Assembly: GCA_051867655.1 (NCBI GenBank)
Contig: JBJDYV010000056.1
Span: 1 to 41,619, forward strand
DNA: 41,619 nucleotides
Reading direction: 5' to 3'
Origin: JAJPXI01 sp051867655
GTDB lineage: Bacteria; Bacillota; Clostridia; Oscillospirales; Oscillospiraceae
Made by a program: the position numbers and the translations under genes. Below, in pieces: positions 23,451 to 31,748 of this stretch. The notes below the pieces were generated by a model. The model was not told the DNA's origin, did no database searches, and saw only the letters and a list, made by a program, of their open reading frames with translations. Positions within the stretch are counted from its first letter, which is position 1. The number at the start of each line of letters is the position of its first letter.

Positions 23451-24617
23451 TTACAGACCCAGGCGCGCGATCACGGGGCTGTTTTTCAGGTCGGGCCGCC
23501 TGATGTAAAATGCCGTGCGGGCCTCTTCCATAGTCCGCAGACCGTCGGGGATGAAGTCCAGCGTCTTGGCAGTCTCCTCGCCCCGCAGGACGCGCAGACC
23601 GCCCCGGGCCAAAGCCAGCATCTCCCGCTCGCCGGGGGCCAGCATGACGGGGGCCATCTTCCCCACCCGCTCCCGGATGATCCCGGTAAACTTCTCCGAG
23701 TTGGCGATGCCGCCGGTCAGGATGATGGCGTCGGCCTCGCCGCCCAGCACTGCAAAGTTCTCGCCGATGGCCTTGCAGACCTGATAGGCCATGACGTTGT
23801 ACATGAATTCGGCCTTCTCGTCTCCCGCGGCGATCCGCTCCTCCACCTCGATCATGTCCTTGGCTCCCAGGTAGGACAGCAAGCCTCCGCTGTCAGTCAG
23901 ACGCTGCATGTCCGCCAGGGTGTACTCGCCGGAGAAGCACATGCGCACCAGCTGCACAAAATCCATGCGGCCGCATCTCTGGGGAGACATGGGGCCTTCG
24001 CTGCTGGTGACCGAATCCACGATGATGCCCTTGTCGTGGGCGGAGATCGACATACCGCCGCCCAGATGGGCGATGACAAATTTACACTGGTCGTAGGTTT
24101 TGCCCAGCTTTTCGGCGATCTCACGGCCCACCATCCGGGTGTTCAGATTGTGGCCGCCCACTCCCCGGGGTCTGCCGGGGATGCCGGAGACATGGGCGAT
24201 GGCGGGCGCCTGGTCGGCGTCGATGGCGTCGTAGAAAATGGCCGGTTTTCCGGCCTCCGCCGACAGGCAGTAGGCCATCATGACCGAGAGCAGCGACGCG
24301 TGATAGGTGGGACGGTTGGCGTAGCAGATCGCCTCCGCCATCCGGCGGTCAATGGTATAGGCGCCATACTGCACCGGACAGGGCGCGCCCGCCCGGGACA
24401 CAATGATGTCCACATCCTGAATGGTCTTTCCCGCCTTTTTCAGAAAGGCGGAGATGGTCTCCATGCGCACGTCGAATTCGTCCAGAACGTGTACCTTTTC
24501 CGGCTTTTCCATTTTTCGGAAGGGTGTGTTTTCCTCCACGATGCAGGTGTCGTTCCGGTACAGGCCGATCTTGGTGGAAGTCGAGCCGGGGTTGATCGCA
24601 AGAATCGTATAATCCAA
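23451..24617 (-). CDS. buk: Butyrate kinase (acetate/butyrate kinase family)
   Basis: A 388-residue acyl kinase that makes ATP from an acyl phosphate. Features are the ATP-site opening ILAINPGSTSTKIGLY, the APCPVQYGAY-type substrate block, HVSGIPG, HNLNTRMVGREIAEKLGK, and VIAHLGGGMSISAHDKG, then GGIANSEKFT. I place the start at the TTG (LDYTILAINPG) because AGGAGG lies seven bases before it; the ATG upstream would overlap that ribosome site. Butyrate kinase in name only: branched-chain or substituted acyl phosphates are equally possible. PduL in the same operon is its likely partner. Confidence 0.9.
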   Translation of the reverse strand: MDYTILAINPGSTSTKIGLYRNDTCIVEENTPFRKMEKPEKVHVLDEFDVRMETISAFLKKAGKTIQDVDIIVSRAGAPCPVQYGAYTIDRRMAEAICYANRPTYHASLLSVMMAYCLSAEAGKPAIFYDAIDADQAPAIAHVSGIPGRPRGVGGHNLNTRMVGREIAEKLGKTYDQCKFVIAHLGGGMSISAHDKGIIVDSVTSSEGPMSPQRCGRMDFVQLVRMCFSGEYTLADMQRLTDSGGLLSYLGAKDMIEVEERIAAGDEKAEFMYNVMAYQVCKAIGENFAVLGGEADAIILTGGIANSEKFTGIIRERVGKMAPVMLAPGEREMLALARGGLRVLRGEETAKTLDFIPDGLRTMEEARTAFYIRRPDLKNSPVIARLGL

Positions 24618-24681
24618 AATATTCCCTCCTGCCATGCCCTACGGCGGCTCCGCGTCCCGGAGCCGCCGCGGCAGCCGTATT

Positions 24682-26283
24682 TTAAAGGGTCGCGAGATAG
24701 TTCCCCAGGATCCGCCCCAGGGTCTGCGCCATGCCGACGCTCTGACCGGACATCACGGGGTAATACTCCACGCCGAAGCGCTGGCCGGAGCAGTTGCCCG
24801 TGGCGTACAGGCCGGGGATGGGCTTGCGGCCCGCGCCCAGGACCTGCTGGTTGGCGTCGATCCACAGACCGCCGCTGGTCACGGCCATATGCGTGGCCAG
24901 GGAGACCTTGCAGGCGAAATAGGGGGGCTTGTCGTGGGGCATCAGGACACCGGGGTCCTTGCCGAACTCTTCGTCATAGCCCTGGTAGGCATACTTGTTG
25001 TAGTTGTTCATGGTCTCCACAAAGTTGGCCAGGTCCTCGCCCTCAAAGCCCAGGTAATCGCCCAGCTCCTCATAGGTGTCGGCGCTGTAGATCAGGGGCA
25101 GGAAGGGGGGATGGGGAGACTCTACCTTGCCGCCGGCGCGGCCGGTACCGATGACCTCGTCAATGCGGTTGAGCAGGGCCATGCTCGCCTCGGAGCGGGG
25201 ATCGGCGGCGCCGTGCTCCACGGGCTGGTACTCCAGGCGCTCGCGCCAGTTGGAGTCCCAGACACTGACCACGTATTCGCCGGGCTGCCGGATGGCGGGC
25301 ACACGGCCGTTGCACTCATCGCAGAAGCGCTTGCCGTGGATGTTCACGGTGACGTTGAGCACGCCGCAGAACATGCTGCCGATGTGGACGTAGCTGCCGC
25401 CCTCGGCGCCGATGGGGCCGGGGTCCAGCGCTCCGCCGGCCCAGTAGCCCATGCGGATGCCCTTGCCGTCCCAGCCCATGCCGCGCATGGGCTTTCCGTC
25501 GTTGAGGCGGATCACCTCGGGCAGCAGGTCGGCCACCATGTCCACGTTGGCGGAGAAGTCGCCCGCCGCCAGGACAACGCCCTTCCGGGCCAGGAACTTC
25601 ACATAGTTTCCCTCGGCGTCCGTGGCGGCCACACCGACCACCCGGTCGCCGTCCTTCAGCAGCTGCTCACCGGACATGGAGAAGAAGAACCGGGCGCCCT
25701 TGTCCTTCGCCACCTGCTGGTTGATCTTGACGGTCCGGGTCATGGTGGGGATATCCTCTCCCTTGTCCTTGGCCGAGCCGTCGCCGCCGGGCATCAGGTG
25801 AGAGCCCACGAACCATTTGTAGCCGCCCACGCGCTCGGGCGTGTGCTTGGGGGGCGGATTGAAGAAGACGCCGATCTGGGCCTTCTGCTCCTCGGTCAGG
25901 GGCTCGATGAACCAGTCGAAGGTCTCGCCGCCGTGCTCCGCGTACTGGCGGATCAGCTCGGCATTGGGGCGGTACTGATTGCGCCGCATGACCTCGGCCA
26001 CCAGGTCGGTGGGATTGTATTGGGGAACGCCCCGCTCCCGCCCGAAAGCGGAGTTGATGGCGGCCATACGCCCGCCGAGGATGCGCTGCCGGTCTTCCTT
26101 CTGGGCCTCGATGACGATCACGGACGCACCGGCTTCCGCCGCGGAGCGGGCGGCGGCGGTGCCGCTCTGTCCGGCGCCGACGATGACAATGTCCGCCTCA
26201 TAAGTCTGCCGGTAGAGCTCCTCCGCAATGGGCTCCGGGGGTTGACGCCAGTCAGCCTGTGGGGTCTTATTGATCTCGCTCAT
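24682..26283 (-). CDS. Fumarate-reductase-like FAD-dependent oxidoreductase 2 (cytosolic)
   Basis: A 533-residue flavoprotein of the same family as the 503-residue one but well diverged. The FAD motif DIVIVGAGQSGTAAARSAAEAGASVIVIEAQ begins near residue 30, with a long insertion ILGGRMAAINSAFGRERGVPQYN after it. KGVVLAAGDFSANVDMV, HGKRFCDE, and GGLWIDANQQVLGAGRKPIPGLYATGNCSGQRFGVEYYPVMSGQSVGMAQ follow. No signal peptide is seen, so it is cytosolic. The start is the ATG eight bases after AAGGGAG. Two diverged members in one operon suggest two separate redox steps or a heteromer. Confidence 0.85.
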   Translation of the reverse strand: MSEINKTPQADWRQPPEPIAEELYRQTYEADIVIVGAGQSGTAAARSAAEAGASVIVIEAQKEDRQRILGGRMAAINSAFGRERGVPQYNPTDLVAEVMRRNQYRPNAELIRQYAEHGGETFDWFIEPLTEEQKAQIGVFFNPPPKHTPERVGGYKWFVGSHLMPGGDGSAKDKGEDIPTMTRTVKINQQVAKDKGARFFFSMSGEQLLKDGDRVVGVAATDAEGNYVKFLARKGVVLAAGDFSANVDMVADLLPEVIRLNDGKPMRGMGWDGKGIRMGYWAGGALDPGPIGAEGGSYVHIGSMFCGVLNVTVNIHGKRFCDECNGRVPAIRQPGEYVVSVWDSNWRERLEYQPVEHGAADPRSEASMALLNRIDEVIGTGRAGGKVESPHPPFLPLIYSADTYEELGDYLGFEGEDLANFVETMNNYNKYAYQGYDEEFGKDPGVLMPHDKPPYFACKVSLATHMAVTSGGLWIDANQQVLGAGRKPIPGLYATGNCSGQRFGVEYYPVMSGQSVGMAQTLGRILGNYLATL

Positions 26284-26343
26284 CCTGTTTGCTCCCTTCG
26301 TGTGATTTTTCAATCATGTAATGGGCTGTGTACACGGTCCGGC

Positions 26344-27579
26344 TCAGCTGAACAGGGGGACCTCAATGATGGAGTCCACGGGATACTGGGTCAGCCGGCG
26401 GCAGCCGTCCTTGGTGACCAGGACGGTGTCCTTGATGCTGCAGCCGAAGTCCGCGCCGCGGGGACCGTACCAGGTCTCCAGGGCCAGCACCATATTCTCC
26501 TTCAGGACGGAGCCCTCGCGCTTGCTGTCGCCGCAGCTGAAGAAGTAACCTTCCTCAAAGCCCAGGCCGATGCTGTGCCCGTGGGCAAAGCGGCGGCACT
26601 CATCCCAGTCCTCATAACCCCAGAACTCAGGCGACTGGGGCCAGACGGCCAGGATATCGTTGGTGTTGGCGCCGTCCTTGATGACGGACATGGCGTCGTT
26701 CATCAGCTTCAGGGCCACGGCGTAGGCGTCCTTCTGTTCCTGGGAGGCCTTCCCGATGACAAAGGTTCTGCCCAGGCTGGTCTTGAAGCCGTTGAAGCAC
26801 ACGTCGTCCATATGCACGGCCACACACTCGCTGGCCATGACCAGGTTATCCGTAAAGTCGCAGTGCATGGGGTTGGTGCGCTTGCCGGAGATGACGGCGG
26901 GGGGCACCACTTCATCGCAGTCCATCATGTACTGGCGCTTGACGCCCAGGGCCACCAGCTTGTTCTCGGGCGTACCGGCGCGCATGGCCTTGTACACGTC
27001 ATACATGGCGGCCTCGGCGATGGAGGCACTGATCCCGATGCAGGCCAGCTCGTCCTTGCTCTTGACCGAGCGCAGCTCATACAGCTCCTCCACGGGGACG
27101 ACCACCTTGTAGCCGCGCTCCTCGAACATCTCGCGCACCATCGGGGGCGCGGGGCAGGCGTCCAGGGCGATGGGCATACCGGCGGCGCCGTGTTTCTCCA
27201 TCATGCCGATGATGACGTTGACGAAGTTTTCCCACTGGGGGCGGCTGAAGGACATCTTGCCGCCGCCGATGTCCTTGGTGACGTGGTCGGCGGGCATCCA
27301 GGGATAATACTCCTTCAGGCGGAAGGGATCCATGACCGTGGTGGCGCTGAGCAGGGGCTCGTCATTGCGGCAGAGGATGCTGAACATGGTGGCGGCCCAG
27401 CGGCAGGGGACCGTGGGGAAGCCGCCGTTCAGGTAACGCATATTCCAGGCGTCCCAGGTAATGAAGATCCCCCAGCCTTCCCGGTCCATCAGCTCCCGCA
27501 CCCGGGCCAGGCGGTATTCGCGCATAGACGCGTAATCAATTCCAATTCTTGTATCGGTTGCGATCTGTCCGTATGGCAT
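26344..27579 (-). CDS. Creatinase/M24-family protein 1, metal ligands mostly lost
   Basis: A 411-residue protein with the creatinase N-terminal domain (1 to about 165) and the pita-bread M24 domain. Compared with E. coli aminopeptidase P, the metal Asp pair is replaced (H256/M257 and S268 in VHMDDVCFNGFKTSLGRTF) and the last Glu is Lys (K383 in SIKDTVLVT). The His (H335, FAHGHSIGL), H239 in NPMHCDFTD, and E368 remain. Creatinase itself is a metal-free M24 member that hydrolyses a C-N bond, so a creatinase-like amidine or amine hydrolase is more likely than a peptidase. It opens MPYG like its neighbour, from which it probably arose by duplication. Confidence 0.85.
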   Translation of the reverse strand: MPYGQIATDTRIGIDYASMREYRLARVRELMDREGWGIFITWDAWNMRYLNGGFPTVPCRWAATMFSILCRNDEPLLSATTVMDPFRLKEYYPWMPADHVTKDIGGGKMSFSRPQWENFVNVIIGMMEKHGAAGMPIALDACPAPPMVREMFEERGYKVVVPVEELYELRSVKSKDELACIGISASIAEAAMYDVYKAMRAGTPENKLVALGVKRQYMMDCDEVVPPAVISGKRTNPMHCDFTDNLVMASECVAVHMDDVCFNGFKTSLGRTFVIGKASQEQKDAYAVALKLMNDAMSVIKDGANTNDILAVWPQSPEFWGYEDWDECRRFAHGHSIGLGFEEGYFFSCGDSKREGSVLKENMVLALETWYGPRGADFGCSIKDTVLVTKDGCRRLTQYPVDSIIEVPLFS

Positions 27580-27611
27580 GATATAACCTCCGTTCTATTC
27601 CGTGATGCACA

Positions 27612-28859
27612 TTACAGCGGGCACTCGATGAGCTGGCCCACCGGATACTTGGTGAAGCGCTCATAGCCGTCCTTGGTGATGGCCACGCACTCCTCAAGGC
27701 GGGCCGAGTAGGTGGGATGAGCGTTCCGGTTGCCGTAAATGGTCTCAATGGCGATGACCATGCCCTCTTCAAACGTCACGCAGGGCGGTCTGCCTCCCTT
27801 AGGACCGCCGACGCCGAACATGGGGTACTCATGCAGGGACAGGCCGATGCCGTGGGCCAGCGCGTGGCCGCCCAGATAGGCATTGTCGTCGGTGTCATAA
27901 CCCCAGAAGCGGGGGCTGCTGGGCCAGGCGTCCAGCACGTCGTCGGTGGTGCTGCCGGCGCGCATCTGGGCCATGCCGTCATACATCATCTTGCGGGAGA
28001 TCTCATAATTCTCCTTCTGCTCGGGCGTGGCGCTGCCGCAGATAAAGGTGCGGTAATAGCAGGACTTGTAGCCGTTGAAGGAGTTTCCGTTGATGTCCAC
28101 CACCACGTGGTCGCCGGGGCGGACGATACGGTCCGTAAAGTCGATGTGCAGGGGGTACGTGCGCGGGCCGGTGGCCACCACGAAATCCATGGTCTCATCG
28201 GCGCCCAGGTCGTACAGGGCCTGCATGCCCACGGCCTGGAGCTCGCACTCCTTTACGCCGGGGCGGATGGCGTTCTGGATGGCGCTGAAGGCGGCGTCGG
28301 CGGCGTAGCAGGCATAGCGGGTGCAGGCCAGCTCGTCCTCGTTCTTGATCATGCGGGCCTTGAACATCATCAGGGCGGGGTCTTCCACACTGTAGCCGTC
28401 CTTCTTGAACGCAGCCTCGTACAGGTAATAGTTGGGGCAGGCGTCCAGGCCCACCCGGCCGCCGGTCAGGCCGTGCTCAGCGATGATGTCATTGACGCGC
28501 TTCATGAAGGGCTCCAGCTGATAAGGCTGGGTCAGGAGCTTGCCGCCCTCGGGAGCGGCCCAGACCTTGCCCTTCAGCCAGGGCATCTCCTCGCGCAGTC
28601 CCTCTGTATTATAGCAGGTATACGAGAACAAATGGGGATCTCCGTTGCGGGGAAGCACCAAAAATTGCTGCGCTCCCCAGCGGGTGGCCATGGGGATGTA
28701 TGCGGAAGCAATGTAGCGGATGTTCCAGGGCTCCCAGGAAATGAGTACATCCAGCCCCTCCTCGCTCATCAGCTGTTTGGTCCGGTTCAGTCGGTATTCG
28801 CGCATACGCTCGTAATTGATGGTCTTTACACGGTCTGTACCAAGTGCACCATAAGGCAT
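27612..28859 (-). CDS. Creatinase/M24-family protein 2, partly eroded metal site
   Basis: A 415-residue paralogue of the neighbouring M24 protein; both start MPYG and share a REYRLxR segment and the FWGY...H-x4-HxIGL layout. Here D255 (VVVDINGNSFNGY), H336 and H343 (AHGIGLSLHE), E372 and E389 (RLEECVAIT) are kept. The second bridging Asp is C267 (GYKSCYYRTF), and there is one extra residue between the first Asp and that site. A mononuclear-metal or metal-free C-N hydrolase, such as those acting on ectoine- or creatine-like substrates, seems more likely than a prolidase. It follows the NuoF-type protein gene by 74 bases. Confidence 0.87.
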   Translation of the reverse strand: MPYGALGTDRVKTINYERMREYRLNRTKQLMSEEGLDVLISWEPWNIRYIASAYIPMATRWGAQQFLVLPRNGDPHLFSYTCYNTEGLREEMPWLKGKVWAAPEGGKLLTQPYQLEPFMKRVNDIIAEHGLTGGRVGLDACPNYYLYEAAFKKDGYSVEDPALMMFKARMIKNEDELACTRYACYAADAAFSAIQNAIRPGVKECELQAVGMQALYDLGADETMDFVVATGPRTYPLHIDFTDRIVRPGDHVVVDINGNSFNGYKSCYYRTFICGSATPEQKENYEISRKMMYDGMAQMRAGSTTDDVLDAWPSSPRFWGYDTDDNAYLGGHALAHGIGLSLHEYPMFGVGGPKGGRPPCVTFEEGMVIAIETIYGNRNAHPTYSARLEECVAITKDGYERFTKYPVGQLIECPL

Positions 28860-28933
28860 TTTTTAACCCTCCTGTTTCTTGTTTTTTTAATCTGTCATAT
28901 GGGACAGCCATACGTTGTCCCGGGAATGATTTC

Positions 28934-29587
28934 TCAGGCGCTGCCGGTCCGGCGCTTTCTGCGCAGGCCCAGGCCGTTTCCCTGGACAAAGGTTCCGACC
29001 GGGATCGGGCTTTCCGGACAGCGGGGCACGAACTGCCCCGCGCGCAGGACGCAGTCTTCCGGACACGCCATCTCACAGGCGCCGCAGCGGGTGCAGGAGC
29101 CTGCGCGGATCACGTGGATCAGCCCCTCGCCGCCCTGGATCGCCCCACTGGGGCACACGTCGGCGCAGGCGCCGCAGCCGGTGCATTTTTCCGCCGCGAT
29201 GTAGGGTGTGTAGATACATACCCGCGCGCTGCAGGTTTTGTTGTGGATATGTGCTTCCCATTCATCCTGATGGGCTTTCAGGGAGGCTTTCATCAGCCTT
29301 GCGATGGAGACGGACAGCTCACATTCGTTGCAAAGCTCGATCACCTCGCACAGCTCCATCAGCAGGGAACTGTCGTACTGCTCCGCTTTCTGGCCCGCGA
29401 TATCATTGAGGATGGTGTGGATCTGATATAGCCCATCTCTGCACATGACTCCAAGGCCGCAGGAGGCGTGGTGCGCCTGTGCTGCCAGGGCACGCATCCG
29501 GTCCACGGGGCAGACGCCAGGGATCTTTTCTTCAATTTGCTCGATCGTAGGCAGTTCAGCCGCTGCCTGAGCACATATCTTCTTCAT
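28934..29587 (-). CDS. NuoF C-terminal-like iron-sulfur protein fused to a two-cluster ferredoxin
   Basis: A 217-residue electron-transfer protein. Residues about 35-115 match the C-terminal cluster-binding domain of NuoF/HydB, including the helix before EWEAHI, but the FMN/NADH domain is absent. The usual CxxCxxC is CGLGVMC, keeping C43 and C49 and losing the middle Cys; C80, C86 and C89 follow. Residues 130-180 hold two [4Fe-4S] ferredoxin motifs, CTGCGACADVC (C135-C145) and CTRCGACEMAC (C165-C175). Its start is immediately next to the stop of the NuoG-GltD gene, so the two probably form one complex. Confidence 0.85.
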   Translation of the reverse strand: MKKICAQAAAELPTIEQIEEKIPGVCPVDRMRALAAQAHHASCGLGVMCRDGLYQIHTILNDIAGQKAEQYDSSLLMELCEVIELCNECELSVSIARLMKASLKAHQDEWEAHIHNKTCSARVCIYTPYIAAEKCTGCGACADVCPSGAIQGGEGLIHVIRAGSCTRCGACEMACPEDCVLRAGQFVPRCPESPIPVGTFVQGNGLGLRRKRRTGSA

Positions 29588-31732
29588 TTATGTTCCTCCC
29601 TGGGCCGTTGGATAGGATGACCAGAGCCGTTCCTGTTCGATCTGAAGCCTCAGGTCGCATTGCAGGCACCGCCCCGATTCGCACGAGGCCTGCTGGCAGG
29701 TAAAGCCTTCGGAAATGGGCTGATTGTCCTGCCTGCGCTCCAGGGCGGGTCTGATCTTCATCTGCTGCCTGCCGATGGAGGCAAAACCTTCCACGGTTCC
29801 GATGTGCGCTTCCGGTTTTTCCTCCGGGACCAGATGCAGCTCCAGATCTCCGTCGCCGCCGAGATATTCGTCCATCCGTTTGGCAACCTCACGGGCGCCC
29901 GCGATGGCGTCGATGACAAATTTGGTCCCGGTGATCACGTCTCCGGCGGCAAAGACGCCTTCCACACTGGTGGTATAAGAACTTTTTCCCAACGCGGGAT
30001 CGATGGGGTAGCCGAAGCGGTTCAGCTCCAGGCCAAAGGCTTCCGTCAGGCCGGTCACCTGTCCCGCCGCGAAGACGATGCTGTCGCAGGGGATCACATA
30101 GGTGGAATCCGGTATGGGGTCCTCGATCAGCGCCCGCGTCTCCGGATGGAAGGAGAACCCTTTGATCCGATGGACCTGCAGGCCGGTCACCCGGTCCGGC
30201 GTACCCAGAATAGCCTCGTTGGAGTGGCTGTCGCAGAGCGTGACGCCCTCTTCCAGCCCCAGGTCCCGCTCTTCCGGCGAGGCCTGCGAGGCGTCCTTTT
30301 CCAGGCAGACCACGTTGACCTGTTTTCCCATGCGGATCAGGGTACACGCCGCGTCAAAGGCCACGTTGCCGCCGCCGATGACACAGACCGTGTCGCCCAG
30401 GTCCAGAGCCGTTCCCTGGCGGCTGGCCCGCAGCAGCTCCACAGCGGTGTACACCTGCTTGAAGTCAGCGCCGGGCAGATAGTTCAGCTTTTTCCCCACA
30501 CTCGTGCCCACCGCCACCAAAACCGCGTCGTACTCCTCTTTCAGCGCCGCCGCGTTTTCCACGCAGACTCCGCATTGGAGCTTGACTCCGGCCTCCTCGA
30601 TGACCGCGATCTCGCTCAGCACGTCCGCCGTGGGGATCCGGTACTCCGGCATGCCGCCGGTCATATGTCCGCCGGCGATGGCCTGCTTCTCAAAGACCGT
30701 GACGTCATGTCCCTTCCGGTTGAGATAATAGGCCGCCGTCAGGCCGCAGGGGCCGCCGCCGATGACCGCCACCTTTTTCCCGGTGGCGGGGCCGCGCCGG
30801 AGGTATTCCTCCTTCCAGCCGCGCGTCTCGTCATGCTCCACCGCGAACCGCTTGAGATCGCGGATGGAGACCGCCTCGCCCAGGCCCGTGCGCTTGCAGT
30901 TGTCCTCGCAGCGGTGATTGCACACATAGCCCAGCGCATGGGGGAAGGGGACCTTTTCCCGGATCACTCCCACGGCCTGGGAATACTTGCCCTCCGAGAT
31001 CAGCCGCACATAGCGGGGGATGTCGATGTGGGCGGGGCACTCCGCCCGGCACGGGATCAGCCGCTCGCTGCGGGGCAGATCCTCCCGGAAGGTGCCCCGC
31101 CTGTCCTGGAGGGCTCCCGTGGGGCAGATCTCCACACAGGCCGAGCAGAAGCGGCAGTCCGTCTCCGCAAGGGGCTTGTCGTCCTCGGTGCCGATATAGC
31201 ACTCGCCGTCCTTCTTGCGGTACTTCAGAACGCCGACCCCTCTGACCTCACTGCACACCCGGACGCACCGTCCGCATTGGACGCAGCGCTCCAGCTCCCG
31301 GTCGATCAGGGGATTCACCGTATTGATCCGGTTGGTGATGCGGTGGATGGTGTGCATCCGGGCGTGGGTCACGCCCAGATACTGGATCAGCGCCTGAAAC
31401 TCGCAGTTGGTATAGGAGCGGCAGCCCATACAGTCGTGGGGATGGCCCGCCAGCATCAGCTCAATGGCGACCCGCCGGATCCTGTCCAGCCGCTCCCCCT
31501 TCGTGACGACCTTCATGCCCTCCTCCACCGGGGTGCTGCACGCGGTCACCGGAGTTTCCTCTCCCTCGATCTCCACCACGCACAGCTTGCAGGTGCTCTG
31601 AGCCGGGAGGCACGGATGGGAACAGAGGTGGGGGATGTAGACCTCGGCGGCGAGACAGGCCTGCAGAACGGTGCTGCCCTGTTCCGCCTCGATCTCGGCG
31701 CCGTCAACTTGAAATCGAATCGTATTCATCAT
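29588..31732 (-). CDS. NuoG-type iron-sulfur / GltD-type NAD(P)H oxidoreductase fusion
   Basis: A 714-residue fusion. In order: a [2Fe-2S] domain (LCSHPC...STCKLC), a NuoG-type His-Cys cluster (GHPHDCMGCRSYTNC), two [4Fe-4S] motifs (CVQCGRCVRVC and CRFCSACVEIC), a GltD Fer4_20 helical domain (PCRAECPAHIDIPRY...CNHRCEDNC), an FAD site (VAVIGGGPCGLTAAYYLNRKG), an NAD(P)H site (VCVIGGGNVAFDAA), GVFAAGDV, and a C-terminal Cys group (CESGRCLQC). It should move electrons between NAD(P)H and low-potential carriers or the operon's flavoproteins. The start is one of two consecutive ATGs (31732/31729), both with weak GGGGCAGGG ahead; a much longer reading runs through the pduL end. Confidence 0.88.
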   Translation of the reverse strand: MMNTIRFQVDGAEIEAEQGSTVLQACLAAEVYIPHLCSHPCLPAQSTCKLCVVEIEGEETPVTACSTPVEEGMKVVTKGERLDRIRRVAIELMLAGHPHDCMGCRSYTNCEFQALIQYLGVTHARMHTIHRITNRINTVNPLIDRELERCVQCGRCVRVCSEVRGVGVLKYRKKDGECYIGTEDDKPLAETDCRFCSACVEICPTGALQDRRGTFREDLPRSERLIPCRAECPAHIDIPRYVRLISEGKYSQAVGVIREKVPFPHALGYVCNHRCEDNCKRTGLGEAVSIRDLKRFAVEHDETRGWKEEYLRRGPATGKKVAVIGGGPCGLTAAYYLNRKGHDVTVFEKQAIAGGHMTGGMPEYRIPTADVLSEIAVIEEAGVKLQCGVCVENAAALKEEYDAVLVAVGTSVGKKLNYLPGADFKQVYTAVELLRASRQGTALDLGDTVCVIGGGNVAFDAACTLIRMGKQVNVVCLEKDASQASPEERDLGLEEGVTLCDSHSNEAILGTPDRVTGLQVHRIKGFSFHPETRALIEDPIPDSTYVIPCDSIVFAAGQVTGLTEAFGLELNRFGYPIDPALGKSSYTTSVEGVFAAGDVITGTKFVIDAIAGAREVAKRMDEYLGGDGDLELHLVPEEKPEAHIGTVEGFASIGRQQMKIRPALERRQDNQPISEGFTCQQASCESGRCLQCDLRLQIEQERLWSSYPTAQGGT

Positions 31733-31748
31733 CCCTGCCCCAGCTCCG

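Noticed and set aside
24634..27666. A very long open frame (1010 codons) on the plus strand
   Set aside because: It lies antisense to a flavoprotein and an M24 gene. Its translation is low-complexity, rich in His, Gly, Val and Ala, and matches no domain. Such frames arise from codon bias in GC-rich genes.
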